This document shows positions 33,128 through 44,513 of a stretch of DNA of 64,000 nt, one piece after another; the first letter of the stretch is position 1, and each line of letters starts with the position of its first letter. The notes under the pieces were generated by a model. It saw nothing but the letters and a program-made list of their open reading frames with translations. It made no database searches and was not told where the DNA came from. The translations under genes were made by a program, and so were the position numbers. The stretch spans positions 23,247 through 87,246 of the forward strand of contig CAJQUW010016113.1 in the NCBI GenBank assembly GCA_907163375.1. Direction: 5' to 3'. This DNA comes from Prostheceraeus crozeri. Taxonomy: Eukaryota > Platyhelminthes > Polycladida > Euryleptidae.

Positions 33128-33332
33128 AGGTCCAAAGTGGCAATGCAATAGTACACAGCTGGAAATTATGCTTCTACATTCGCTATCATTCAGATATGAG
33201 AAAGTGTGATTGAGACAGTTGACATTTATTAGTGAGGTCCAAAGTGGCAATGCAATAGTACACAGCTGGAAATTATGCTTCTACATTCGCTATCATTCAG
33301 ATATGAGAAAGTGTGATTGAGACAGTTGACAT
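33128..33332. repeat. Recent tandem duplication, 107-bp period
   Basis: About 98 bases (aggtccaaagtggcaatgca ... gacagttgacat) occur at 33128-33225 and again at 33235-33332 with essentially no differences. Confidence 0.95.
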
Positions 33333-33406
33333 AACTGATTGATCAAGAGGATCTAAGGGGTGCTTAGAATTGTCTAGATTGGTTAGTTTGATTATGACTT
33401 ACGGAA

Positions 33407-33601
33407 ATTATTCAGTGTCTGTGTCACTGTGGACCAATCCTCTTCTCCTTTTTGAGAATCAGCAGAATAATGTCTCTCTCTCGTCGATCTGCCACCACAT
33501 CGATCTCGAGCATTATTGAAAAATCTGGCTATTTGAACCTCAATATGCTTGTGTGTGAGATCAGGTTTGGAATATTTGAATAGTGCCATAGAGGAGTCTG
33601 A
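33407..33601 (-). CDS. Probable orphan exon of an unidentified gene
   Basis: A 195-nt open segment between acceptor TTTTATTTTCAG (just above 33601) and donor GTAAGT (33406-33401). It encodes SSMALFKYSKPDLTHKHIEV, FFNNARDRCGGRSTRER and SQKGEEDWSTVTQTLNNF. It enters and leaves in phase 1. It does not join in frame to the exon at 26934, so it belongs to another gene or another transcript. I do not recognise the family. Confidence 0.4.
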
Positions 33602-34611
33602 AAATAAAAGATGGATCATAACAAAATAGCAGAAGAACCGTAGCTTTTCAATAACAAAAACTGCTAAAATCTATGATAAAAACTCATCAAAAATGAATTG
33701 AACAGAAGGGATACATTGAACAAATTGACTACTACGTGTAGGAGAGAATAAATTTCAATGACATTAAATCAAAGTAATTAATGTAGACTTTAGTAAATGA
33801 ATGAACACCGCGATCGACCATCCATGCTTTCTGACAGCATGATTTTATTTTAACTGTTTATAAAAGATAGTTGTCACAAAAATTATATATTGATTATCCA
33901 TGTTTTTATTTTCAGATTTATACATTTATTAAAATTAATAATTTGTGGCTTTCTGGGTTGTAAGTACTTAAATCCCAAGAACGACTCTTCGGATTTAAAA
34001 ACGCAAAACTCGGAAAATCCATTGATTATTTTTTACTTAATCCATGATTATGTCTCTTCCAGGTGGTTGCATTTTCTCTTGAATGATAATACTGAAGTAT
34101 AGTCCGGGAGCTAGCACGTAGTTGAGCAGGGAACATGGGTCGCAGCTGAAACATTGACATGGCATTGTAGGCTACACCTCTTGACTACTAAACTTTACGT
34201 CTGTCGGATCAGATCGATCGTCGTTCATTGATAGACTGGATTGACAATCCCAATGCACACCTACTTCCAAAGGAAGAATTGTGACATATTGGTTGTAAAT
34301 ACAATTTAATTGATTTAATTAATTTTGTGAAAGGAATTAAATGAATAGAAAATCGCTCTTTTTCACGATGGCTATCTGTATATCAGCACATTTTTTAATT
34401 GTTGTAGTTGCTGCTAGCATCTTTATCCATGTGATGTGTGAATATCACACATTGTTAGAACATATTCATTGATTAAAACTTCATTTCAAAACATGCATGC
34501 TTGAACTTTTTTGAATATCGATTGAAACGGAAAATCCACAAACGTTCAGAAAAGGAATTCTGTATGCAGTTTAATTAAATTTGTAGTTGGATGAAACAAG
34601 ATATACGTGTA
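33602..34611. other. Non-coding stretch
   Basis: Nothing recognised. Confidence 0.4.
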
Positions 34612-36862
34612 CAGGCCTGTGATTAGCCGATGAAAAAAATTGAGGATTTTTTTGCAAAAATTTGAGGAATGGAAACGGAGCCTAATATGATAATTACAAA
34701 AAAAACTACAAATTTTAGCACGGATTTTGGGCCAAACTTCAAATCATGAAAGTCACAACGAAGAAGGTAACCCAAGGGTTGACCACACCCCACTTTTTGA
34801 GGTTGTGTATATTGCAAAGGAATACTGACTTAGTCATAATCACTTCCCGCGTTATTACGAAATCAATTAGTTGCCTCAAGTATTATCTGCTTAGAATGTG
34901 TCGAACAGAAGATGTCAGATCAAGCTGCTGATATCGCTCTGCTTCACGCTGTCGTCTCCAATTCAATTATGCTTGTCAGATTTGTAAACTGTAATTTTTT
35001 TGAATGTAGGATATATCCTCAACCACATGCATCTGGGGCTTTGCAACGATTAATTTTCACGGACTTTAGACAAATTTGGGAGGAGAGTAACCCATAAGTA
35101 TAGAAAGCTTACAATCGTTGACGGAAATAAAATCGTTGACTTATAAAAAGTCAGTAATTTATCATGAAGGATACGCCACATTACACACTAATTTATTAAT
35201 ATCACTTTATACTGCACAAGTTTTGGTGGCTCTTGTTTATCTGTTAGCGTTTGATCATATCGCTCCGATCTACATTCAAATGAACATGAATTCTCTCATA
35301 CAACACAAAACAAGTGTCGGGAACAGGCTTGCCAGTTGAGTTGTTGGTCTCACACAGGCAAAGAGTGAAAGATTATCACCTCTATTCGCATGAAGTTGCC
35401 CCGAGATATTGACGTCCACATCTTGAAGTAGACCCAGGTTGAAAATCTACCAACCCAGTACTATGTGGTTCAATGTCTTAATTAATCTAAGTTCACATAC
35501 AACGATAAGCAATGTGTGCACTAATTTCACACCAACCTATGTTCAGAAAATTATGAAAACGATCTATAAGTGAATAATTCATCAAGGATAAATGTCGGTC
35601 CCAGACCCTGGAAAATGTAGCTGCAAAAAGACTCATGAGATAGCAGAGCTTTATACGCTTCCAACCCCCGCACGCTAGTGACCAGGAGGCACGTAGACAT
35701 TAAATTTAGGGACCATCCGCGTTACCCCGTCGGATGTGTTCATGTTCAGCGGAAATAAAATGGAAAAGAGTGAGTGAAACAAACGCTTCAGTTGATTCGA
35801 GCACTGAAATTCAAGTTGGTTGGGCTACCTATATGTTATCATATAATGGATATGGAAGATCGATATCCTTAAGTTCTTTAAGAAGTACAAGCATGCATTT
35901 AGCAGCCATATAGTCGTAGAAACATATAAAGAAGGTTGTGACAAAGGTCAAGATAATTAATGAAAATAATTGAATGTGCATTATATTGTTGGAATTCTAA
36001 GCAATATTATGAAGTTAGAAGTAAAAAATTGCAGTGTTCAAATATACAATTTCTGTAGGTTGATCGCAGTGTTTCACTCATTAAATACGTGAAAGCATTT
36101 AATGAGTGAGTTCGACAGACAACAACTTCGGACAACTTCTCTGCTTAGCAAAATAAGTCCAGACGAACCGGAACATCTGCAGCCCTGTAGCTTGCAGAAA
36201 TGAAAACGACATTCAACGTAACAAAGTGCGTCAAGGTAACAAAATTTAAAAAACAAGCTAACGACTGGTTAATTTTTGATGTGCTAAATATGACATGGCT
36301 AAAAGAAAATCATTATATCCTAAAATGTCTAGAAATTTAAAAATACTTACTAGAAGGACAAGCAACGGTTCTCCTCTCCTCATGTGGAATGAATTGGTGA
36401 GTAAGTCGCTCTTTTCAAAATTATGTTTATCACTTATATATTGAAAATGTTCTATTTAACAGTCTACGCATTCAGATGATAAAAGGACAGGTCTGTTTCC
36501 AATCAAAATATCAGATCTAGCTAGCACAGCGGGATTACGCTACCTAAAATCTACCAAGTGTGTGAAAGAAAAATCATTAAGTTATAAATCATGAGAGAAG
36601 AAAAAGAAAAGAAATAAATCATGAGTGATTCATGATTAGCAGCATGGATGTAGGGTACATGTTACAGGATTCTATCTTAGCTTCTTGTTTGGAAGTTTAC
36701 ATATCATCACCATTCGCCAAAAAACAATACATTATCCGACATTTAGTCTGCAGTGTGTCGCATTTGAGGAATTTCTCATAGTTAAGCTATATTTGAGGAA
36801 TTTTTGAGGATTTGAGGAGTAATAAACAAATTTGAGGAATTTGAGGAGTAATCACAGGCCTG
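34612..36862 (+). mobile_element. hAT-like non-autonomous element with TTGAGGA subterminal repeats
   Basis: The left end CAGGCCTGTGATTA (34612-34625) matches the reverse complement of the right end (36849-36862). CGTGTA flanks both sides (34606-34611, 36863-36868), part of a probable 8-bp duplication. TTGAGGA occurs twice on the left (34640, 34662) and six times on the right (36774-36847), all in the same orientation. The 2251-bp interior has no transposase that I can recognise. A 13-bp perfect hairpin lies inside at 36074-36109. Confidence 0.82.
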
Positions 36863-37295
36863 CGTGTATATACCGCTGGTAATAGATATGAGATTGAAGT
36901 TATACATTCAACATTCCATGATATGTACATGTATAAAGTGCATAGTGATAAGATTCGCATACTTGAGCATTTATGAAATATATAAAGGAAGTCAACAAAA
37001 CAGAAGCAAATTTATAAATTAGATATATAAATAATAATTTACAAAATGATAAATTACAGAAGCACACCACTAATACAGATCAGACTCTTTCATATGTATG
37101 CTCCTTCGAATCAAATGAACGAAGTGCATAGTACGGACATCTTACCCGAAATTGTAAAATTTTTGCTGAAATTTCTGTGAATATTTTGTGCTGTCATTAG
37201 AGATGTTAATGCTCTACCAGTATAAAAATATATATGTTTTCTAAATAAAACCGAGCAAGCATATGAAAGAGCATAATCTGCACATGCTTCCTATA
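36863..37295. other. Non-coding stretch
   Basis: No gene recognised. Confidence 0.4.
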
Positions 37296-37760
37296 TATAC
37301 ACTCGACGACAAAATGTACGCCCCATACTAAGTTGTTTGAAGAAAAACACTTTATTTCCAGGCTCCTGACAAAAGAATTCTGGAAGAGATTTACTTCCAT
37401 CAGGTGTTTAAAGATCATTAATGATGAAAACAACAAGATGATTCACAAATATTCATTAAAATTTAGTGGTACCACCTTTGTTAACAATAATTGCTTCAAC
37501 TCGAGAAGTCATTAACTCAAGCACCTTTTTTGCAAATCTCAGAAACTACAGGATATCTTGCCCATACATTTAAGAAAGCGTTGATCAGTTCCTGTTTTAT
37601 TGAGGAAAAATGATCATAGATTCTTCGCATTTTGCATTGAAGCAAATTTAGTCTCTTCGTTTGCTCTACCCATGTCCTTCCACACTGGTTGATTCATGTA
37701 GTGAAAAGCAACAGGCTATTGTCTGTCAGTCTGTCTGTCACACAAATTGTCAAACAACTC
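37296..37760 (-). pseudogene. Decayed Tc1/mariner 3' end
   Basis: The minus strand encodes LMTSRVEAIIVNKGGTTKF then a stop, the usual C-terminal end of Tc1-type transposases. Farther left, TA + CACTCGACGACAAAATGT (from about 37300) looks like a TIR. Upstream coding is broken by stops and the opposite TIR is not seen. Confidence 0.6.
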
Positions 37761-38740
37761 ATTCATAACACTGTCTTGATGATTTTGAAGTCTTGACTGT
37801 ACTATAATCTAAATATTTTTAGCCTTTTTTCGTACCCTAGATACTGTTGGACTAATCAACTGCATATTGTAGGCAGATTTGTAATTTCTAGTGTATAAAA
37901 CTTAAATCAAAACGCCATATCGAATGTATATGCCATAGGCCCTACCAAACTTTATGTATAAAAGAATTTAGAAAATTATATTAAAAACGTAAGCTGATAT
38001 AATTTGACAAACTTGAAAAATAAGTGTTGACATTAGCGCTTAACGCATTTACTCAGGCCTCTTCAGTCATGACCATCGATTGTTCGTTTCGGTTGCTTAT
38101 TGTGCAGCTGATATGCATGTATATCGATTGAGAAATAAACGATTTGATATTATGTATGACAGGCTTGAAACTTCCAAAAAAGCATAACTACCTCCTACTC
38201 AGTGCAGTCAATTTGATCGGGATGATGATATCCATTCGATATGCTGCAGGCCTATGGGAATTTTTGTGACCCCTCTCCTAAAATAGTTATCTATATGATC
38301 AATATACAATTAATAAAACGAATCAATCAAATCGTCAGAAGTGAGAACAAATTGGAGGATGACATTGATTTACGGCTGGCGAGAACGGAATTCTTTGTCG
38401 ACACAGATCAATTGTAGGAGAGAAACAACTATCTAGTGAGTGTTGAACGGTTACATCGCAGTGCGTCTCATCTTTGCTGTTTACGTCGGAAATGTCCAGA
38501 TTTTAACAAGACATTCTGAAAGAGAAATTAAATTACATTCTATCCAAATTCTATCTAATATAACTTAAATCTAATTCTATCTATATAAACGACAATCAAT
38601 GATTCACATCCGTCAACGAAATTTAGTTCCTCTTGCATTTGAAAAGAGGAAAGCTGAGAATATTAATTTGAACACATTTGTGACTGATTTTCGTCGAATC
38701 AGTCTTGCGATCATATTTCAGTCTGAAAGCTTGGTGCGAG
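37761..38740. other. Non-coding stretch
   Basis: No gene or repeat recognised. Confidence 0.4.
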
Positions 38741-38741
38741 A

Positions 38742-39020
38742 TGAGTAGACGCAGGTCATACACGATTTCATTTAAAAACGAAGTACTGGCCACTTTGGAG
38801 AACAATGGTGGGAACACAGAATTAGATTCATTTGCGCGCGGTTCGGTTTCAAGCAGATAAACAAAATATTTAATTCTGTGGGTGGGAATGTCTCAGCCAC
38901 AGCAAAAGTACATAATGTCAACCGAAGACAAGTACAAGATTGGAGGGACAAGGCAAGTGAACTCAAGGCATGCAGCAGTCAAAGTCACTTTAATACGGGG
39001 ATGCAACACCGCTATTAAGA
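38742..39020 (+). pseudogene. Helix-turn-helix (Brinker/pogo-type) domain ORF, interrupted
   Basis: Reading from the ATG near 38742 gives MSRRRSYTISFKNEVLATLE, then NNGGN. After a 66-bp insertion plus its 8-bp duplication the frame resumes as VSATAKVHNVNRRQVQDW, then RDKASELKA. Together this is one helix-turn-helix of the 'YTI.FK..V......GN...A.K...NR..V..W' type found in Tigger/pogo transposases and Brinker-like proteins. A stop follows at about 39017. No DDE domain is nearby, so it is a lone first exon or a fragment. Confidence 0.65.
38815..38880. mobile_element. 66-bp micro-MITE with 10-bp TIRs and 8-bp duplication
   Basis: It starts CACAGAATTA and ends TAATTCTGTG (perfect inverted ends). 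GGTGGGAA lies directly on both sides (38807-38814 and 38881-38888). The 8-bp duplication suggests hAT-type mobilisation. It breaks the helix-turn-helix frame. Confidence 0.88.
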
Positions 39021-41560
39021 CATCAAAATTAGGAATAATGCAACATAAAGGAAACGCTTCAAATAAGGTAGAGATAACCAAGTTTCGGGAATACATGTAG
39101 CAATGATGTACCCAATGATCACAAACTTCAGTTGCAAGATCATCTATTTTGTTTACTAATGGCTTGGCACTGTTCAAGAGAGTGGGAAAGGCACACGAAT
39201 AAAATTGCTACTTCCATTTTCTCATAGCATTCTGTGAGAGGGGTCTTGAGACATGACAGCTTCACATGAACGATACAGGCCGCATCATAATGTATTGCAT
39301 AAGAAAAAAATGATTTTTATTCAATCATTTCATATCGCATCAAATATGGTTATGATAAATGGACATCGGAAATATATTTTGTTAGTCTGCTGACATTCAG
39401 TTGAAAAACCAATGGCATCACTATTTAATAATAAAAATAATTGATAATCATTTAATCCGTTTGCATGTAATGACAGGTTTATTAGCTACAAATTGTGCTA
39501 CCTTTCGGTCTTCGTGACTGACAATCATTATATCTACCATATATCGGAGAATGATTGACGATAGGCAGTCGGCTTCGCAAAAATAAACCTCTTCGTTGTG
39601 CAGATGCGCGTATGCGTGCGTGTAACAGTTCTGCAGATTTCGAACTCCCGTTTAATCCAAGTAATAGCTTGAATGAAAATGCTTTAATTTCTAATAAATA
39701 ATTTAACTGTTGGTGCAATTTTAAAGACAAATATGACGAAGTGGTAACTCATCCCCCATGGATATTATTTCATCTGTATGTGAAAGAATCCACTACATTT
39801 TAGTATGACGCATTTAACTTCGCTCATTTCATGTTTCAATGCCTGCAACACATCCGCATTGCATTCTCGTTGTAAACCACTCAGAGAACAAGCGTGGCCA
39901 TGGAAAAATCATTGAGTTTTCAATTCGCAAATTCAGCTTTAATTTTTTTCAAAAATTGTGTTGTCTGAAAGCTTTATTCATTGGTTAAAATCTCAGTTCT
40001 TTGTCTTGCACAGTACTTTCTGGTGACTTAAGTGAATGAAATTACAAAAATTTAGATTTGTTTACCACAACTGACCGAACATGCTATGAAGAGTGTGCCA
40101 AATGAGCACATGAAACACAGCAATTCAGATGGTATAAAGTTCATTAAAATTGAGCTTCTCTTTCAATGAATAAGACGCGTCTTATCTTTTTGAACAAAAA
40201 TTCCATGATGAATAATATTCGTGGCTTATATTTTTATACATTCACACAATCTTAAACTCCATTTTTTATGAGGTAAGTGATTGACAGATCAGTCACTATA
40301 AAATTCAGTCGTCTTTATGAGGAAATCTTGCGTCAAAGAAACCTTTTAATTTTCTTTTTTAGGGCCTACTGATCACAACTGCCCACCTGTGAAATTTAAC
40401 AGTGTGCCAAAATAATTTACGGAACGTGAGTTTTCATAAGGAACCACATCGTCCATACGAAAATTACACTCGAAAATAGGTTAACCTCTTTGTGCAATAA
40501 TTTTGAAACGGTCTGCATTCATTTGAAGAAGAGAAATCCGATGGGGAAGAATTGAAACAGAAAATATCAGAATATTTGGGAAAAGAAACTAAACAAAAAT
40601 AATTTCTAGTTGAGCGGTGACAAAATAGACTATCTGACAGCTGAGTACACATGCTTTCCATGTGATGATTTTTGAAATATAAGAATCGAAAAATTTTTAT
40701 ATTCTAAATACATGTATTATAAATATCCTAAACCATTCTTCTTTCATTGATTTACCATTATTCTCGCTGATGACTCGATTTCTTGTTTACATCAGAGGCC
40801 GCTGAAAATACTTGGGCAAGAAGTTGGAGTTAGCCTACGACAAAACATGAAAGATTCAAGAATTCAAGGATGAGAAAATTTCATCTTGATTTAATTGCTG
40901 GCATATACACGTATCATTTTCATTTTAGCATATTGCCCTTAATTTATAGATTGACTGTACTAAAATGAGTTGCAAATTAATGATGATTCATCGATTCTCA
41001 CAAATACTGTAAGCTTGGAGTAAAACGTTCATTACAAATAGGCAGAAAGTAGACAGTCAACTGCTCCCGATTTTTTTCCCGATCACTATGTTGATCATGA
41101 GATTGTTGAAGATGATCATATCACAAAATTACTGAGACCTCGTTTCACTAGATTCCGAAGATTACATATCAGTATATTCCGACACGACTATTGCGATATG
41201 ATAATCTCTATTTTGATTGCATGTTGTTTGAAGTTCAACACCTGCAAAACTGCCTATGTTCCGTGGAAAAAGATTCTGTGAAGAATTCTACCTCAATTCT
41301 TTATATTCAATTTTCATGTACTAGTACTTAGCTTACTCAAAACATTCATCGTGCCAGGTTATTATGAGTAATGTTCTGTATATTTTCATCAAAGTATACT
41401 TCTTCATGCCACCTCATTTTTTAAAGCTGCATGTAATACACACCTCTCGCCAAATGCATAAATTGCATCAGAAAAGATGTGCAATTTTATCAAGCTGTAA
41501 TTACGAAGAGACTGAAGAAGCACTTGCATCAGAAGCCTTATGTACTGCGCGATTATTTAT
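39021..41560. other. Non-coding stretch
   Basis: About 2.5 kb of AT-rich sequence with only short unsupported ORFs and no clear repeat. Confidence 0.4.
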
Positions 41561-41578
41561 TTAACCCTTTGGGGTTTT

Positions 41579-41598
41579 GTGGTATAAATATGCACCAC
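41579..41598. repeat. piggyBac-2 subterminal palindrome, left outer
   Basis: GTGGTATAAATATGCACCAC, 14 bp inside the left tip. Confidence 0.85.
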
Positions 41599-41930
41599 AT
41601 AAGTAAACCCATCTTTATGTAATTGTAATGATAACATTTAACAAAATCTATCTATATATCGTACAAACACAATCTAAAAAATATATTTAAAGTGATATTT
41701 CATTCCAAATGATATATTTAATGTTTGTTTGTCTTCGTAATAGATGATGATCTTTCGAAATCAATTTCAATTTCGACACCTGTTGATTCAGAGTGATATT
41801 TTCGGACAAGTAAGTGATTCAACATTACTCTTTCTACGTATTATCCGAGTATATTACAGTACTTTCTAAATACATATATCAGCAATCGTATATGATCAAC
41901 TGATTTAGCGTAATTGAATGAAAAAAACAG

Positions 41931-41957
41931 GTGGTACAAAAATACACCACAAAACGG
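41931..41957. repeat. piggyBac-2 subterminal palindrome, left inner
   Basis: GTGGTACAAAAATACACCAC followed by AAAACGG. Its inverted partner is at 44352-44378. Confidence 0.9.
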
Positions 41958-42156
41958 AAAGAGAATTTTACATTGCAATAAAGTAAAATTCATATCTTGC
42001 TAATAGTCAGGGATAAGACACAGGTTTACTAACTGTAAAACCTACAGAGTAATAAAGAACAATATTATCAATATCAAACAGATTCTGCATCGAGTAAAAA
42101 TATTAAATTTCTGAATAATGGAACTAAAATCATTTTGAAGTCTGCAAAAATAGAGA

Positions 42157-42227
42157 GTTCAGCAGCGGGATTCGAACCGCTAATTTTACTTGTGCTGTGT
42201 CGGTGTTATCCACTACACCACTGGAAC
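42157..42227 (-). ncRNA. tRNA-like sequence with Pol III A and B boxes inside piggyBac-2
   Basis: The minus reading has TGGTGTAGTGG (A-box-like) and GGTTCGAATCC (matching the B-box consensus) about 40 bases apart. An acceptor-like stem GTTC(C)AG with CTGAAC closes it, and the T-arm has AGCGG/CCGCT pairing. No proper anticodon stem forms, so it is a tRNA pseudogene or tRNA-derived SINE head rather than a working tRNA. Confidence 0.6.
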
Positions 42228-42492
42228 ACGCATGTAACTGATTGGAGCACGCGGTTTATATTACGGCTTATCAGTTACTTATCAGTGTCTCAAGTAGTAG
42301 GAATTTTACATAAAATCGGATTTTAGTACAAAATTTACATTTCATGAAGATCCATGTATTGTTTGGTCAGACCTACTGATTTTTTATAGTTACTGTTTCT
42401 AAACATACTCGCATACAGTGCTATAAGCGTGCATGTGTAGCCTGCATACAATGCATTATTAGAGAATAAAACATTATGCTTTTTTTTCAGGA

Positions 42493-44163
42493 ATGTCAAG
42501 GGCGAATGTGAGAGTCGTTCATTCAAGGAGGGGAGCTGCTCAAGCTGCAATTGCCCTGCTATATGCTGACAATAGTGACGAGGGAAAATTGAACCATTAG
42601 ACGATGAAGACGAATCTTTCATCACTGATGACCAGACAGTCGAGGCTGATGAAACAATTATTGGCAATGAAGAAAGTGAAGACGAAGATGAACTAGAAGG
42701 CGAAACAACGAACACCACCAAGCTTGAATTGGACTCAAATATATAAGATGAAATCAGTTGAAGTAACGAATCCTATTTCTTTCGGCAGCGTAAAAATCGA
42801 TTCTGAGCTAAGTGAAGCTGCAAACACCTTACGAAGTGTTTGAGAAAACGTTTCAGGTTCAAAAATTGATAGAAGAAGTAATCCTACCCCAGTCCGTTTT
42901 ATATGCCAACAGAAAAGGAGTTGACCTGAATACCAATACTGAAGAAATGAAGGCGCTACTTGGCCTCCATATACTGATGGGATATAATAAATTGCCTGAG
43001 TTGAGAGACTATTGGAAGCAAGATGACGATCTTCATGTCAGCAAAGTTTCCCAAACCATGACCAGCAGAAGATTTGAGATCCTGAGAGCTCATTTGCACT
43101 TCAATGACAATGAAGCAGAACATTCTGGAAGGTCCTGGAAAATTCAGCCAGTCCTGGATCATGCCAACATGGTTTTTCAAGATGCTTATGAATACGAAGA
43201 AGAGCTTTCGATAGATGAGCATATGGTGAAATTCAAGGGAAACAATTCCAACAAACAATACATGAGAGGAAAACCGACTCCATGGGGTTTCAAAGAGTGG
43301 ATTCTGGCGGCAGCTAAATCTGGTTATGCTTATCAGATACATCTGTATACTGGAAAGGATACAGGAAACTCCAATCTTGGTTGGGAGAACAGGTCGTTAC
43401 GAAGCTGAGCCAGTGTGTGGAAGGAACTGGATGTGTGATTGGAATGGATAACTTTTTCACTTCATCAATCTTCTTGAAGACCTCCATGCAAAAGGAATCA
43501 AAGCTATTGGAACAATTCGTTCTCATCGGAAGGGCCTGCCTCCAAAAGCAAAAGAAGTAAAGAAGATGAAAGAAGGAGAAACTCACTCTTTTGTCTCGCA
43601 GAATGAAAGGTTTCCGTGTGCCTATGGATGGACAAGCGACCAGTCCTAATCGCGTCTAACTTCGTTGATCCCTCACAGACAACAGTTGTTGAAAGAAGGA
43701 GACGAGGGCAACCTGGAAAACAGCCGAAGACCATCCCATCTGTTGTCGTGCAATACAATTCAGCGATGCAGGGTGTTGATTTGTGCGATCAAAAGAAAGT
43801 TTCGTACGAGATCGGCCACAGATCCCCAAAGAAGTACTACCTTCGTCTATTCTTCGATCTTTTGGACATGGCTATCAACAATGCATATGTTGTCTACTGC
43901 TCTAGGAAACTGGGAAAGATGTCATCGTACGAATTTCGACGATCAGTGGCAAACAGCATGATTCGTGGATTCTCAAGTAGAGAAAGAGAGCCAAGATGTG
44001 CACCTCCTGCCAAGAGATTACGTGTTCGAAGTTCAAATACACCTCTACATCTCCCAAGAGTTGCCGCGGACAGAAAACGTTGCAAACATTGCAGCTCCCG
44101 ATTGGTGGACAACAGGAGTAACATTCAGTGCACAGATTGTGATGTTTGCGCTCTGTCTGAATA
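42493..44163 (+). pseudogene. piggyBac-2 transposase (PGBD-like), frameshifted
   Basis: From ATG 42493, MSRANVRVVHSRRGAAQAAI leads, after a frame change, into an acidic stretch (DDEDESFITDDQTVEADETI). From 42812 the DDE_Tnp_1_7 core follows: FEKTFQVQKLIEEVILPQSV, GLHILMGYNKLPELRDYW, and ELSIDEHMVKFKG with the first Asp. A second frame holds CVIGMDNFFTSSIF (second Asp). From 43616 come VDPSQTTVVERRRRG, MQGVDLCDQKKVSYEIG (third Asp) and YYLRLFFDLLDMAINNAYVV. The C-terminal zinc-like tail is KRCKHCSSRL...CTDCDVC. The three catalytic Asp positions are kept, but at least three frame changes make it inactive. Confidence 0.9.
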
Positions 44164-44351
44164 GTTCTCGAAATTGCTTTCGGGACTATCATTCATGACG
44201 TTACAAATCTAAGGAGATCTTTCGTAACTCAATTTTATGCTTCTCCATGTGAACGATGAGCTCTGTTTATCGTGAATAAAGTCATTCGGAATAGCGGATG
44301 TTTTACTCAATTTCATGTCTAAATTCAATAAGTCTTATTTCAAAGTGTAAT

Positions 44352-44378
44352 CCGTTTTGTGGTACATTTTTGTACCAC
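44352..44378. repeat. piggyBac-2 subterminal palindrome, right
   Basis: CCGTTTT + GTGGTACATTTTTGTACCAC, the inverted partner of 41931-41957. Confidence 0.9.
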
Positions 44379-44513
44379 ATCAAAAAATCAATATGTCAAC
44401 GCTTTATATTAGATATTTTCTAATATATTCACTAATTTACCATATTTAAGCAAGATAACATTGATTTATTTATGCTTCTTAGGTTAGTTACCTTATAAAC
44501 CTCAAAGGGTTAA

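Larger units (their letters stand above)
41565..44509 (+). mobile_element. piggyBac element (piggyBac-2), complete TTAA-flanked ends
   Basis: Termini CCCTTTGGGGTTT (41565) and, inverted, CCCTTTGAGGTTT (ending 44509) are flanked by TTAA (41561-41564 and 44510-44513). The element is 2945 bp. Subterminal GTGGTA...CACCAC palindromes lie at 41579, 41931 and 44359. The segment 41931-41957 is repeated inverted at 44352-44378 with 25 of 27 bases equal. It carries one frameshifted transposase gene. Confidence 0.95.

Noticed and set aside
36340..36400. Possible first exon (MRRGEPLLVLL before GTAAGT, minus)
   Set aside because: Only 11 codons with no downstream exon in a matching phase, and inside a hAT-like element.
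42157..42227. Functional tRNA gene
   Set aside because: A and B boxes are good, but no anticodon stem forms and the acceptor stem needs a bulge, so it is listed only as tRNA-like.
43894..44192. Minus-strand ORFs across piggyBac-2
   Set aside because: Shadows of the transposase frame; no domains.
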